DNA of 64,000 nucleotides from Zea mays (Eukaryota > Streptophyta > Magnoliopsida > Poales > Poaceae), in NCBI RefSeq assembly GCF_902167145.1, contig NW_023366915.1:62001-126000 (forward strand), written 5' to 3'. The position numbers and the translations under genes are program-made. The stretch's first letter is position 1. Each line of letters begins with the position of its first letter. Under the pieces are notes generated by a model. The model was not told the origin of the DNA. It saw only the letters and a list, made by a program, of their open reading frames with translations, and made no database searches. This document shows positions 9,368-20,900 of this stretch, in pieces.

Positions 9368-10885
9368 TCAATAAATGTGCTTCGACTCTGGCACAGTGCT
9401 GTTGACTGTGCGAGCTTCGGATTGTTCTCTGAAGTCCCTTTGGTGTGGGGCATATTGACTCCCTTCTGGCTGTTGACCCTGTTGCAGTGGAGGTGGAGGC
9501 GGAGGCTGCTGCCAGGAAGCTTGAGGTTGACTTGCCGAAGCTACAGAAGCTGCAGGGTGGTTGTCTATGTATTGTGGGATGTAAGGTGGATGATACGAAG
9601 CAGTATGCATGACCTGCTTCGGCTGAGCTTGTTGAGATGCAGCTTCGGCTATTTCCTTTTGCTTCTGGATGGTAACATGGCACATCCTGGTAGTATGACC
9701 TTTGTTTTCACCACAGAATAAGCAAAATATTCTTCTGGGTTGATCCCCGAATCTTCCGCCGAAGCCCCTGGCGCCTCTGCCTCTTGGAGCTGGTGGTCGG
9801 AAGGAGCTTTGCTGTTGCCCCGAAGCCTGTGAGGAGTACTGTGGCCTTTGCTGCTGGCTCCCCTTATCATCATTTTGATTGGAATTATGAATTGATCTGA
9901 CATGCCTCGGATAGAATCTTCCTCCGAAGCCCCTGGTCATCTCAGAAAATCTGAAGGCCTCCTCCCTTCTTTGGCGAAAATCATTGTCAGCTCGAATATA
10001 TTCATCCATTTTCTGGAGCAGCTTCTCCAGCGTTTGTGGTGGCTTCCTGGCAAAATACTGCGCTGATGGCCCTGGCCGAAGCCCCTTGATCATGGCCTCA
10101 ATGACAATCTCATTGGGCACTGTCGGCGCCTGTGCTCTTAAACGCAGAAACCTTCGGACATATGCCTGAAGGTATTCTTCGTGGTCCTGGGTGCACTGGA
10201 AAAGGGCCTGAGCAGTGACCGGCTTTGTTTGAAACCCTTGGAAACTAGTTATGAGCATATCTTTCAGTTTCTGCCAAGAAGTGATTGTCCCTGGCCGAAG
10301 AGAAGAGTACCAGGTCTGAGCAACACTTCTGACGGCCATGACGAAGGATTTTGCCATGACTGCCGTATTGCCACCGCATGAAGATATTGTTGCCTCGTAG
10401 CTCATTAGGAATTGCTTCGGGTCTGAGTGACCGTCATATATGGGAAGCTGAGGTGGCTTGTAAGTCTGTGGCCAAGGTGTAGCCTGCAATTCTGTTGAAA
10501 GAGGAGAAGCATCATCAAAAGCAAAGTTTCCATGATGGAGATTTTCATACCAGTCGTCCTCATTGCGGAAATCTTCCTGATGAAGCTCTCTGCGTGGAGG
10601 CCTTCGGGTTTGATCATCTTTAACGAAATGACGGACCTCTTCCGAAGCTTCATCTATCTGTCTCTGAAGATCAGCTAGACGAGCCATCTTTTCCTTCCTG
10701 CGCTGAACTTGTTGCTGAAGGATCTCCAAATTTTGAATTTCCTGATCAAGATCATCATCCGGAGGTGTTGGACTGACAGCCTTCCTTTTCTGGCTTCGGG
10801 CTTCTCTAAGAGAAATAACATCCTGATTGGGATCCAGCGACTGCAGTGTGCCAGCTCCTGTTGTTGAAGCCTTCTTCGGCGGCAT
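9368..10885 (-). CDS. gag: Gag protein of the Grande-like element
   Basis: 505 codons from ATG (MPPKKASTTGAGTLQSLDP) to TGA at 9368-9370, with no break. Residues ~48-90 are charged and likely coiled coil (LDQEIQNLEILQQQVQRRKE). Residues ~140-310 fit the retrotransposon Gag fold (PQLPIYDGHSDPKQFLMSYE, AQTWYSSLRPGTITSWQKLK, AMIKGLRPG). The C-terminal third is Gln/Gly/Arg-rich and holds a zinc-knuckle-like CLFCGENKGHTTRMC, spaced CX2CX5HX4C, one residue longer than the usual CX2CX4HX4C. Gag forms the virus-like particle and packages element RNA. Protease should follow but is absent, so this copy makes at most unprocessed Gag. The 5' LTR TATA box at 11316-11325 is about 430 bp upstream. Confidence 0.88.
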   Translation of the reverse strand: MPPKKASTTGAGTLQSLDPNQDVISLREARSQKRKAVSPTPPDDDLDQEIQNLEILQQQVQRRKEKMARLADLQRQIDEASEEVRHFVKDDQTRRPPRRELHQEDFRNEDDWYENLHHGNFAFDDASPLSTELQATPWPQTYKPPQLPIYDGHSDPKQFLMSYEATISSCGGNTAVMAKSFVMAVRSVAQTWYSSLRPGTITSWQKLKDMLITSFQGFQTKPVTAQALFQCTQDHEEYLQAYVRRFLRLRAQAPTVPNEIVIEAMIKGLRPGPSAQYFARKPPQTLEKLLQKMDEYIRADNDFRQRREEAFRFSEMTRGFGGRFYPRHVRSIHNSNQNDDKGSQQQRPQYSSQASGQQQSSFRPPAPRGRGARGFGGRFGDQPRRIFCLFCGENKGHTTRMCHVTIQKQKEIAEAASQQAQPKQVMHTASYHPPYIPQYIDNHPAASVASASQPQASWQQPPPPPPLQQGQQPEGSQYAPHQRDFREQSEARTVNSTVPESKHIY

Positions 10886-10940
10886 GACGAAGGTGACGCT
10901 CGCCGAAGGTATTCAAAGCTCAAGAAATGGAAGTGAGTTC

Positions 10941-10958
10941 ACCGGAGGTGGGCGCCAA
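10941..10958 (-). other. Primer-binding-like site beside the 5' LTR
   Basis: On the bottom strand TTGGCGCCCACCTCCGGT directly follows the LTR end. TGGCGCC is a tRNA 3'-end complement seen in LTR elements, but I cannot name the tRNA securely. Its place between LTR and gag fixes the element's orientation as bottom strand. Confidence 0.6.
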
Positions 10959-11619
10959 TGTTGGGGACTTGTTCTCAAATGCTAAGAGTTAAGAACAAGG
11001 CAACATAAAAAGTGTTAAGTGTTAAAGTCCTTCGTCCTTCGAAGCATTATGTCCCTTCGGGAAATAATGAGTTTCGGACGAAGGTCATAAGAGACATACC
11101 TTCGTAAACATAACAAGTAATGACGAAGGATTCATATAAAGCATGAAATATAATATAAGCATCATCATAGAATCATTTCTATTTTATTAACATGGAAAAA
11201 TAGAAATGATTTCAAATTACAAATGTACCTTCGGTCCTGGGAGAAGGTAAAAAGTACAAGCGTGACGCAAAAGCAAATGCCAAGTCAACGTGAACAGTAC
11301 GGGGATACTGTTCACCTATTTATAGACACGGGACACAGCCCTTACAAAATTACATTTATGCCCTTTACATCTGACAATAACTCTATAGTAATCCATCGAG
11401 GTCCGAATAGCCTTTTCATCTTTAAGTCGGTTTCCTTTCCTGCCACCATGCCGAAGCTTTTCTGCTCACAGCTTCGGTGCTGTATCAACCTTCGTATGCT
11501 TTGAGCTTCTCCCTCTGTGATACCGATTCGAGTCCGAAGATACCTGTTTGCACATTATACTCCAGAAACACTATTAAATCATGTTTTTGAGGACCTTCGG
11601 ACGCCGAAGGTCCCCAACA
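10959..11619 (-). repeat. 5' LTR of the Grande-like element
   Basis: 661 bp, apparently identical to the LTR at 5014-5674. It holds the putative promoter for gag (TATA, bottom strand, 11316-11325) and the same 15-bp hairpin arms (11171-11185 and 11197-11211). Identity between LTRs means either a very recent insertion or recent homogenisation. Confidence 0.95.
11316..11325 (-). promoter_or_regulatory. TATA box in 5' LTR (bottom strand)
   Basis: CTATAAATAG on the bottom strand, upstream of gag in the direction of transcription. This is the likely core promoter for the element's genomic RNA. Confidence 0.65.
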
Positions 11620-11624
11620 ACACC
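11620..11624. other. Target-site duplication (right), ACACC
   Basis: Second copy of the five bases at 5009-5013. With one copy removed, the flanks join as CAATAATACACCTCACCCCA, which is found unoccupied at about 28481-28500. Confidence 0.95.
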
Positions 11625-11952
11625 TCACCCCACATATGTTTCCTTGCCATAGATCACATTCTTGGATTTCTGGTGGAGACCATTTCTTGGTCAAAAATCC
11701 GTAGGTGTTAGCCTTCGGTATTATTGAAAACGGTCGTTCATGGCGATTTTCGGCAAAAATGGGGGTTGTGTGGCCATTGATCATCGACCAGACGCTCATA
11801 CACCTCACCCCACATATGTTTCCTTGCCATAGAATGACCATTTTCAAAAATACCAAAGGCTAACACCTACGGATTTTTGACCAAGAAATGGTCTCCACCA
11901 TAAATCCAAGAATGTGATCTATGGCAAGGAAACATATGTGGGGTGAGGTGTA
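11625..11952. repeat. Knob180 inverted core: - segment then short + segment
   Basis: From the element to ~11832 the satellite is in - orientation; from ~11833 to ~11951 it is + (starting AGAATGACCATTTTCAAAAA); then it is - again. The two halves start and end with complementary sequence (ACACCTCACCCCACATATG, CATATGTGGGGTGAGGTGT), so this is a palindromic core. It matches 28488-28818 closely, including rare variants such as ATACCAAAGGC and CCACCATAAATCC, so the two places share an origin by duplication. Confidence 0.88.
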
Positions 11953-14900
11953 TTATTGAAAATGGTCGCTCATGGCTATTTTCGTAGATCACATTCTTGG
12001 ATTTCTGGTGGAGACCATTTCTTGGTCAAAAATCCGTAGGTGTTAGGCCTTCGATATTATTGAAAATGGTCATTCATGGCTATTTTCGGCAAAATGGGGG
12101 TTGTGTGGCCATTGATCGTCGACCAGAGGCTCATACACCTCACCCCACATATGTTTCCTTGTCGTAGATCACATTCTTGGATTTCTGGTGGAGACCATTT
12201 CTTGGTCAAAAATCCGCAGGTGTTAGCCTTCGATATTATTGAAAATGGTCGTTCATGGCTATTTTCGACAAAAATGGGGGTTGTGTGGCCATTGATCATC
12301 GACCAGAGGCTCATACACCTCACCCCACATATGTTTCCTTGCCATAGATCACATTCTTGGATTTCTGGTGGAGACCATTTCTTGGTCAAAAATCCGTAGG
12401 TCTTAGCCTCTAATATTATTGAAAATGGTCGCTCATGGCTATTTTCGGCAAAATGGGTGTTGTGTGGCCATTGATCGTCGACCAGAGGCTCATACACTTC
12501 ACCCCACATATGTTTCCTTGTCGTAGATCACATTGTTGGATTTCTGGTGGAGACCATTTCTTGGTCAAAAATCCGTAGGTGTTAGCCTTCGGTATTATTG
12601 TAAATGGTCATTCATGGCTATTTTCGACAAAAATGGGGGTTGTGTGGCCATTGATCATCGACCAGAGGCTCATACACCTCACCCCACATATGTTTCCTTG
12701 CCATAGATCACATTCTTGGATTTCTGGTGGAGACCATTTCTTGGTCAAAATTCCGTAGGTCTTAGCCTCTAGTATTATTGAAAATGGTCGCTCATGGCTA
12801 TTTTCATAAAAAATGGGGGTTGTGTGGCCATTGATCGTCGACCAGAGGCTCATACACCTCACCCCACATATGTTTCCTTGCCATAGATCACATTCTTGGA
12901 TTTCTGGTGGAGACCATTTCTTGGTCAAAAATCCGTAGGTGTTAGCATTCGATATTATTGAAAATGGTCGTTCATGGCTATTTTCGACAAAAATGGGGGT
13001 TGTGTGGCCATTGATCATCGACCAGAGGCTCATACACCTCACCCCACATATGTTTACTTGCCATAGATTACATTCTTGGATTTCTGGTGGAGACCATTTC
13101 TTGGTTAAAAACTCGTACGTGTTAGCCTTCGGTATTTTTGAAAATGGTCATTCATGGCTATTTTCGACAAAAATGGGGGTTGTGTGGCCATTGATCATCG
13201 ACCAGAGGATCGTACACCTCACTCCACATATGTTTCCTTGCCATAGATCACATTCTTGGATTTCTGGTGGAGACCATTTCTTGGTCAAAAATCCGTAGGT
13301 CTTAGCCTCTAGTATTATTGAAAATGGTCGTTCATGGCTATTTTCGACAAAAATGGGGGTTGTGTGGCCATTGATCATCGACCAGACGCTCATACACCTC
13401 ACCCCACATATGTTTCCTTGCCATAGATCACATTCTTGGATTTCTGGTGGAGACCATTTCTTGGTCTAAAATCTGTAGGTGTTAGCCTCTAGTATTATTG
13501 AAAATGGTCGCTCATGGCTATTTTCATAAAAAATGGGGGTTGTGTGGCCATTGATCATCGACCAGAGGCTCATACACCTCACCCCACATATGTTTCCTTG
13601 CCATAGATCACATTCTTGGATTTCTGGAGGAGACCATTTCTTGGTCAAAAATCCATAGGTGTTAGCCTTCGATATTATTGAAAATGGTCGTTCATGGCTA
13701 TTTTCGACAAAAATGGGGGTTGTGTGGCCATTGATCATCGACCAGAGGCTCATACACCTCACCCCACATATGTTTCCTTGCCATAGATCACATTCTTGGA
13801 TTTCTAGTGGAGACCATTTCTTGGTCAAAAATCCGTAGGTGTTAGCCTTCGGTATTATTGAAAATGGTCGTTCATGGCTATTTTCGACAAAAATGGGGGT
13901 TGTGTGGCCATTGATCATCGACCAGAGGCTCATACACCTCACCCCACATATGTTTCCTTGCCATAGATCACATTCTTGGATTTCTGGTGGAGACCATTTC
14001 TTGGTCAAAAATCCGTAGGTGTTAGCCTCTAGTATTATTGAAAATGGTCGCTCATGGCTATTTTCAAGGTCGCTCATGGCTATTTTCATAAAAAATGGGG
14101 GTTGTGTGGCCATTGATCGTCGACCAGAGGCTCATACACCTCACCCCACATATGTTTCCTTGCTATAGATCACATTCTTGGATTTCTGGTGGAGACCATT
14201 TCTTGGTCAAAAATCCGTAGGTCTTAGCCTCTAATATTATTGAAAATGGTCGCTCATGGCTATTTTCGGCAAAATGGGGGTTGTGTGGCCATTGATCGTC
14301 GACCAGAGGCTCATACACCTCACCCCACATATGTTTCCTTGGCGTAGATCACATTCTTGGATTTCTGGTGGAGACCATTTCTTGGTCAAAAATCCGTAGG
14401 TGTTAGCCTTCGGTAATATTGTAAATGGTCATTCATGGCTATTTTCGAAAAAATGGGGGTTGTGTGGCCATTGATCGTCGACCAGACGCTCATACACCTC
14501 ACCCCACATATGTTTCCTTGCCATAGATCACATTCTTGGATTTATGGTGCAGACCATTTCTTGGTCAAAAATCCGTAGGTGTTAGCCTTCGGTATTATTG
14601 AAAATGGTCGTTCATGGCTATTTTCGGCAAAATGGGGGTTGTGTGGCCATTGATCGTCGACCAGAGGCTCATACACCTCACCCCACATATGTTTCCTTGT
14701 CGTAGATCACATTCTTGGATTTCTGGTGGAGACCATTTCTTGGTCAAAAATCCGTAGGTGTTAGCCTTCGATATTATTGAAAATGGTCGTTCATGGCTAT
14801 TTTCGACAAAAATGGGGGTTGTGTGGCCATTGATCGTCGATCAGAGGCTCATACACCTCACCCCACATATGTTTCCTTGTCGTAGATCACATTCTTGGAT

Positions 14901-17900
14901 TTCTGGTGGAGACCATTTCTTGGTCAAAAATCCGTAGGTGTTAGCCTTCGATATTATTGAAAATGGTCGTTCATGGCTATTTTCGACAAAAATGGGGGTT
15001 GTGTGGCAATTGATCATCGACCAGAGGCTCATACACCTCACCCCACATATGTTTCCTTGCCATAGATCACATTCTTGGATTTCTGGTGGAGACCATTTCT
15101 TGGTCAAAAATCCGTACGTGTTAGCCTTCGGTATTATTGAAAATGGTCGTTCATGGCTATTTTCGACAAAAATGGGGGTTGTGTGGCCATTGATCATCGA
15201 CCAGAGGCTCGTACACTTCACCCCACATATGTTTTCTTGCCATAGATCAGAATCTTGGATTTCTCGTGGAGACCATTTGTTGGTCAAAATTCGTAGGTGT
15301 TAGCCTTCGGTATTATTGAAAATGGTCGTTCATGGCTATTTTCGACAAAAATGGGGGTTGTGTGGCCATTGATCATCGACCAGACGCTCATACACCTCAC
15401 CCCACATATGTTTCCTTGCCATAGATCACATTCTTGGATTTCTGGTGGAGACCATTTCTTGGTCAAAAATCCGTAGGTGTTAGCCTTCGATATTATTGAA
15501 AATGGTCATTCATGGCTATTTTTGACAAAAATGGGGGTTGTGTGGCCATTGATCTTCCACCAGAGGCTCATACACCTCACCCCACATATGTTTCCTTGCC
15601 ATAGATCACATTCTTGGATTTCTGGTGGAGACCATTTCTTGGTCAAAAATCCGTAGGTGTTAGCCTTCGGTATTATTGAAAATGGTCGTTCATGGCTATT
15701 TTCGACAAAAATGGGGGTTGTGTGGCCATTGATCATCGACCAGACGCTCATACACCTCACCCCACATATGTTTCCTTGCCATAGATCACATTCTTGGATT
15801 TCTGGTGGAGACCATTTCTTGGTCAAAAACTCGTACGTGTTAGCCTTCGATATTATTGAAAATGGTCGTTCATGGCTATTTTCGACAAAAATGGGGGTTG
15901 TGTGGCCATTGATCATCGACCAGAGGCCTCATAAATCTCACCCCACATATGTTTCCTTGCCATAGATCACATTCTTGGATTTCTGGTGGAGACCATTTCT
16001 TGGGCAAAAATCCGTAGGTGTTAGCCTTCGGTATTATTGAAAATGGTCATTCATGGCTATTTTCGGCAAAATGGGGGTTGTGTGGCCATTGATCGTCGAC
16101 CAGACGCTCGTACACCACACCCCACATATGTTTCCTTGCCATATATCACATTTTTGGATTTATGGTGGAGACCATTTCTTGGTCAAAAATCCGTAGGTGT
16201 TAGCCTTCGATATTATTGAAAATGGTCATTCATGGCTATTTTCGACAAAAATGGGGGTTGTGTGGCCATTGATCTTCGACCAGAGGCTCATACACCTCAC
16301 TACACATATGTTTCCTTGTCGTAGATCACATTCTTGGATTTCTGGTGGAGACCATTCTTGGTCAAAAATCCGTAGGTGTTAGCCTTCGATATTATTGAAA
16401 ATGGTCATTCATGGCTATTTTCGGCAAAATGGGGGTTGTGTGGCCATTGATCGTCAACCAGAGGCTCATACACCTCACCCCACATATGTTTCCTTGTCGT
16501 AGATCACATTCTTGGATTTCTGGTGGAGACCATTTCTTGGTCAAAAATCCGTAGGTGTTAGCCTTCGATATTATTGAAAATGGTCGTTCATGGCTATTTT
16601 CGACAAAAAATGGGGGTTGTGTGGCCATTGATCATCGACCAGAGGCTCATACACCTCACCCCACATATGTTTCCTTGCCATAGATCACATTCTTGGATTT
16701 CTGGTGGAGACCATTTCTTGGTCAAAAATCCGTAGGTCTTAGCCTCTAATATTATTGAAAATGGTCGCTCATGGCTATTTTCGGCAAAATGGGGGTTGTG
16801 TGGCCATTGATCGTCGACCAGAGGCTCATACACCTCACCCCACATATGTTTCCTTGTCGTAGATCACATTCTTGGATTTCTGGTGGAGACCATTTCTTGG
16901 TCAAAAATCCGTAGGTGTTAGCCTTCGGTATTATTGTAAATGGTCATTCATGGCTATTTTCGACAAAAATGGGGGTTGTGTGGCCATTGATCATCGACCA
17001 GAGGCTCATACACCTCACCCCACATATGTTTCCTTGCCATAGATCACATTCTTGGATTTCTGGTGGAGACCATTTCTTGGTCAAAAATCCGTAGGTCTTA
17101 GCCTCTAGTATTATTGAAAATGGTCGCTCATGGCTATTTTCATAAAAAATGGGGGTTGTGTGGCCATTGATCGTCGACCAGAGGCTCATACACCTCACCC
17201 CACATATGTTTCCTTGCCATAGATGACATTCTTGGATTTCTGGTGGAGACCATTTCATGGTCAAAAATCCGTAGGTGTTAGCCTTCGATATTATTGAAAA
17301 TGGTCGTTCATGGCTACTTTCGACAAAAATGGGGGTTGTGTGGCCATTGATCATCGACCAGAGGCTCATACACCTCACCCCACATATGTTTCCTTGCCAT
17401 AGATCACATTCTTGGATTTCTGGTGGAGACCAATTCTTGGTTAAAAACTCGTAGGTGTTAGCCTTCGGTATTATTAAAAATGGTCATTCATGGCTATTTT
17501 CGGCAAAATGGGGGTTGTGTGGCCATTGATCATCGACCAGAGGCTCATACACCTCACCCCACATATGTTTCCTTGCCATAGATCACATTCTTGGATTTCT
17601 GGTGGAGACCATTTCTTGGTCAAAAATCCGAACGTGTTAGCCTTCGGTATTTTTGAAAATGGTCATTCATGGCTATTTTCGACAAAAATGGGGGTTGTGT
17701 GGCCATTGATCATCGACCAGAGGATCGTACACCTCACTCCACATATGTTTCCTTGCCATAGATCACATTCTTGGATTTCTGGTGGAGACCATTTCTTGGT
17801 CAAAAATCCGTAGGTCTTAGCCTCTAGTATTATTGAAAATGGTCGTTCATGGCTATTTTCGACAAAAATGGGGGTTGTGTGGCCATTGATCATCGACCAG

Positions 17901-20900
17901 ACGCTCATACACCTCACCCCACATATGTTTCCTTGCCATAGATCACATTCTTGGATTTCTGGTGGAGACCATTTCTTGGTCTAAAATCCGTAGGTGTTAG
18001 CCTCTAGTATTATTGAAAATGGTCGCTCATGGCTATTTTCATAAAAAATGGGGGTTGTGTGGCCATTGATCGTCGACCAGAGGCTCATACACCTCACCCC
18101 ACATATGTTTCCTTGCCATAGATCACATTCTTGGATTTCTGGTGGAGTACCATTTCTTGGTCAAAAATCTGTAGGTGTTAATCTTCGATATTATTGAAAA
18201 TGGTCGTTCATGGCTATTTTCGACAAAAATGGGGGTTGTGTGGCCATCGATCATCGACCAGAGGCTCATACACCTCACCCCACATATGTTTCCTTGCCAT
18301 AGATCACATTCTTGGATTTCTGGTGGAGACCATTTCTTGGTCAAAAATCCGTAGGTGTTAGCCTTCGGTATTATTGAAAATGGTCGTTCATGGCTATTTT
18401 CGACAAAAATGGGGGTTGTGTGGCCATTGATCATCGACCAGAGGCTCATACACCTCACCCCACATATGTTTCCTTGCCATAGATCACATTCTTGGATTTC
18501 TGGTGGAGACCATTTCTTGGTCAAAAATCCGTAGGTGTTAGCCTCTAGTATTATTGAAAATGGTCGCTCATGGCTATTTTCAAGGTCGCTCATGGCTATT
18601 TTCATAAAAAATGGGGGTTGTGAGGCCATTGATCGTCGACCAGAGGCTCATACACCTCACCCCACATATGTTTCCTTGCCATAGATCACATTCTTGGATT
18701 TATGGTGGAGACCATTTCTTGGTAAAAATCCGTAGGTCTTAGCCTCTAATATTATTGAAAATGGTCGCTCATGGCTATTTTCGGCAAAATGGGGGTTGTG
18801 TGGCCATTGATCGTCGACCAGAGGCTCATACACCTCACCCCACATATGTTTCCTTGTCGTAGATCACATTCTTGGATTTCTGGTGGAGACCATTTCTTGG
18901 TCAAAAATCCGTAGGTGTTAGCCTTCGGTATTATTGTAAATGGTCATTCATGGCTATTTTCGAAAAAAAATGGGGGTTGTGTGGCCATTGATCGTCGACC
19001 AGACGCTCATACACCTCACCCCACATATGTTTCCTTGCCATAGATCACATTCTTGGATTTATGGTGGAGACCATTTCTTGGTCAAAAATCCGTAGGTGTT
19101 AGCCTTCGGTATTATTGAAAATGGTCGTTCATGGCTATTTTCGGCAAAATGGGGGTTGTGTGGCCATTGATCGTCGACCAGAGGCTCATACACCTCACCC
19201 CACATATGTTTCCTTGTCGAAGATCACATTCTTGGATTTCTGATGGAGACCATTTCTTGGTAAAAAATTCGTTGGTGTTAGCCTTCGATATTATTGAAAA
19301 TGGTCGTTCATGGCTATTTTCGACAAAAATGTGGGTTGTGTGGCCATTGATCGTCGACCTGAGGCTCATACACCTCACCCCACATATGTTTCCTTGTCGT
19401 AGATCACATTCTTGGATTTCTGGTGGAGACCATTTCTTGGTCAAAAATCCGTAGGTGTTAGCCTTCGATATTATTGAAAATGGTCGTTCATGGCTATTTT
19501 CGACAAAAATGGGGGTTGTGTGGCCATTGATCATCGACCAGAGGCTCATACACCTCACCCCACATATGTTTCCTTGCCATAGATCACATTCTTGGATTTC
19601 TGGTGGAGACAATTTTTGGTCAAAAATCCGTACGTGTTAGCCTTCGGTATTATTGAAAATGGTCGTTCATGGCTATTTTCGACAAAAATGGGGGTTGTGT
19701 GGCCATTGATCATCGACCAGAGGCTTGTACACTTCACCCCACATATGTTTTCTTGCCATAGATCAGAATCTTGGATTTCTCGTGGAGACCATTTGTTGGT
19801 CAAAAATTCGTAGGTGTTAGCCTTCGGTATTATTGAAAATGGTCGTTCATGGCTATTTTCGACAAAAATGGGGGTTGTGTGGCCATTGATCATCGACCAG
19901 ACGCTCATACACCTCACCCCACATATGTTTCCTTGCCATAGATCACATTCTTGGATTTCTGGTGGAGACCATTTCTTGGTCAAAAATCCGTAGGTGTTAG
20001 CCTTCGATATTATTGAAAATGGTCATTCATGGCTATTTTTGACAAAAATGGGGGTTGTGTGGCCATTGATCTTCCACCAGAGGCTCATACACCTCACCCC
20101 ACATATGTTTCCTTGCCATAGATCACATTCTTGGATTTCTGGTGGAGACCATTTCTTGGTAAAAAATCCGTAGGTAGTTAGCCTTCGGTATTATTGAAAA
20201 TGGTCGTTCATGGCTATTTTCGACAAAAATGGGGGTTGTGTGGCCATTGATCATCGACCAGACGCTCATACACCTCACCCCACATATGTTTCCTTGCCAT
20301 AGATCACATTCTTGGATTTCTGGTGGAGACCATTTCTTGGTCAAAAACTCGTACGTGTTAGCCTTCGATATTATTGAAAATGGTCGTTCATGGCTATTTT
20401 CGACAAAAATGGGGGTTGTGTGGCCATTGATCATCGACCAGAGGCTCATAAATCTCACCCCACATATGTTTCCTTGCCATAGATCACATTCTTGGATTTC
20501 TGGTGGAGACCATTTCTTGGGCAAAAATCCGTAGGTGTTAGCCTTCGGTATTATTGAAAATGGTCATTCATGGCTATTTTCGGCAAAATGGGGGTTGTGT
20601 GGCCATTGATCGTCGACCAGACGCTCGTACACCTCACCCCACATATGTTTCCTTGCCATATATCACATTTTTGGATTTATGGTGGAGACCATTTCTTGGT
20701 CAAAAATCCGTAGGTGTTAGCCTTCGATATTATTGAAAATGGTCATTCATGGCTATTTTCGACAAAAATGGGGGTTGTGTGGCCATTGATCTTCGACCAG
20801 AGGCTCATACACCTCACTACACATATGTTTCCTTGTCGTAGATCACATTCTTGGATTTCTGGTGGAGACCATTTCTTGGTCAAAAATTCGTAGGTGTTAG

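Larger units (their letters stand above)
5014..11619 (-). mobile_element. Gypsy-type LTR retrotransposon, Grande-like, pol-deleted
   Basis: A 6606-bp element with two 661-bp LTRs that begin TGTTGGGGAC and end GTCCCCAACA, flanked by ACACC. Bottom-strand order is 5' LTR (10959-11619), primer-binding-like site, gag (10885-9368), integrase C-terminal remnant (to 8743), a long 3' region with tandem arrays, polypurine tract, 3' LTR (5014-5674). Protease, reverse transcriptase, RNase H and the integrase core are missing. A gene on the opposite strand lies in the 3' region (5981-7754). An extra antisense gene plus 3' tandem repeats matches my recollection of the maize Grande family, which is about twice this length; the family name is inference. 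With no polymerase, movement would need enzymes from a related element. CCGAAG/CTTCGG is strikingly frequent throughout. Confidence 0.85.
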
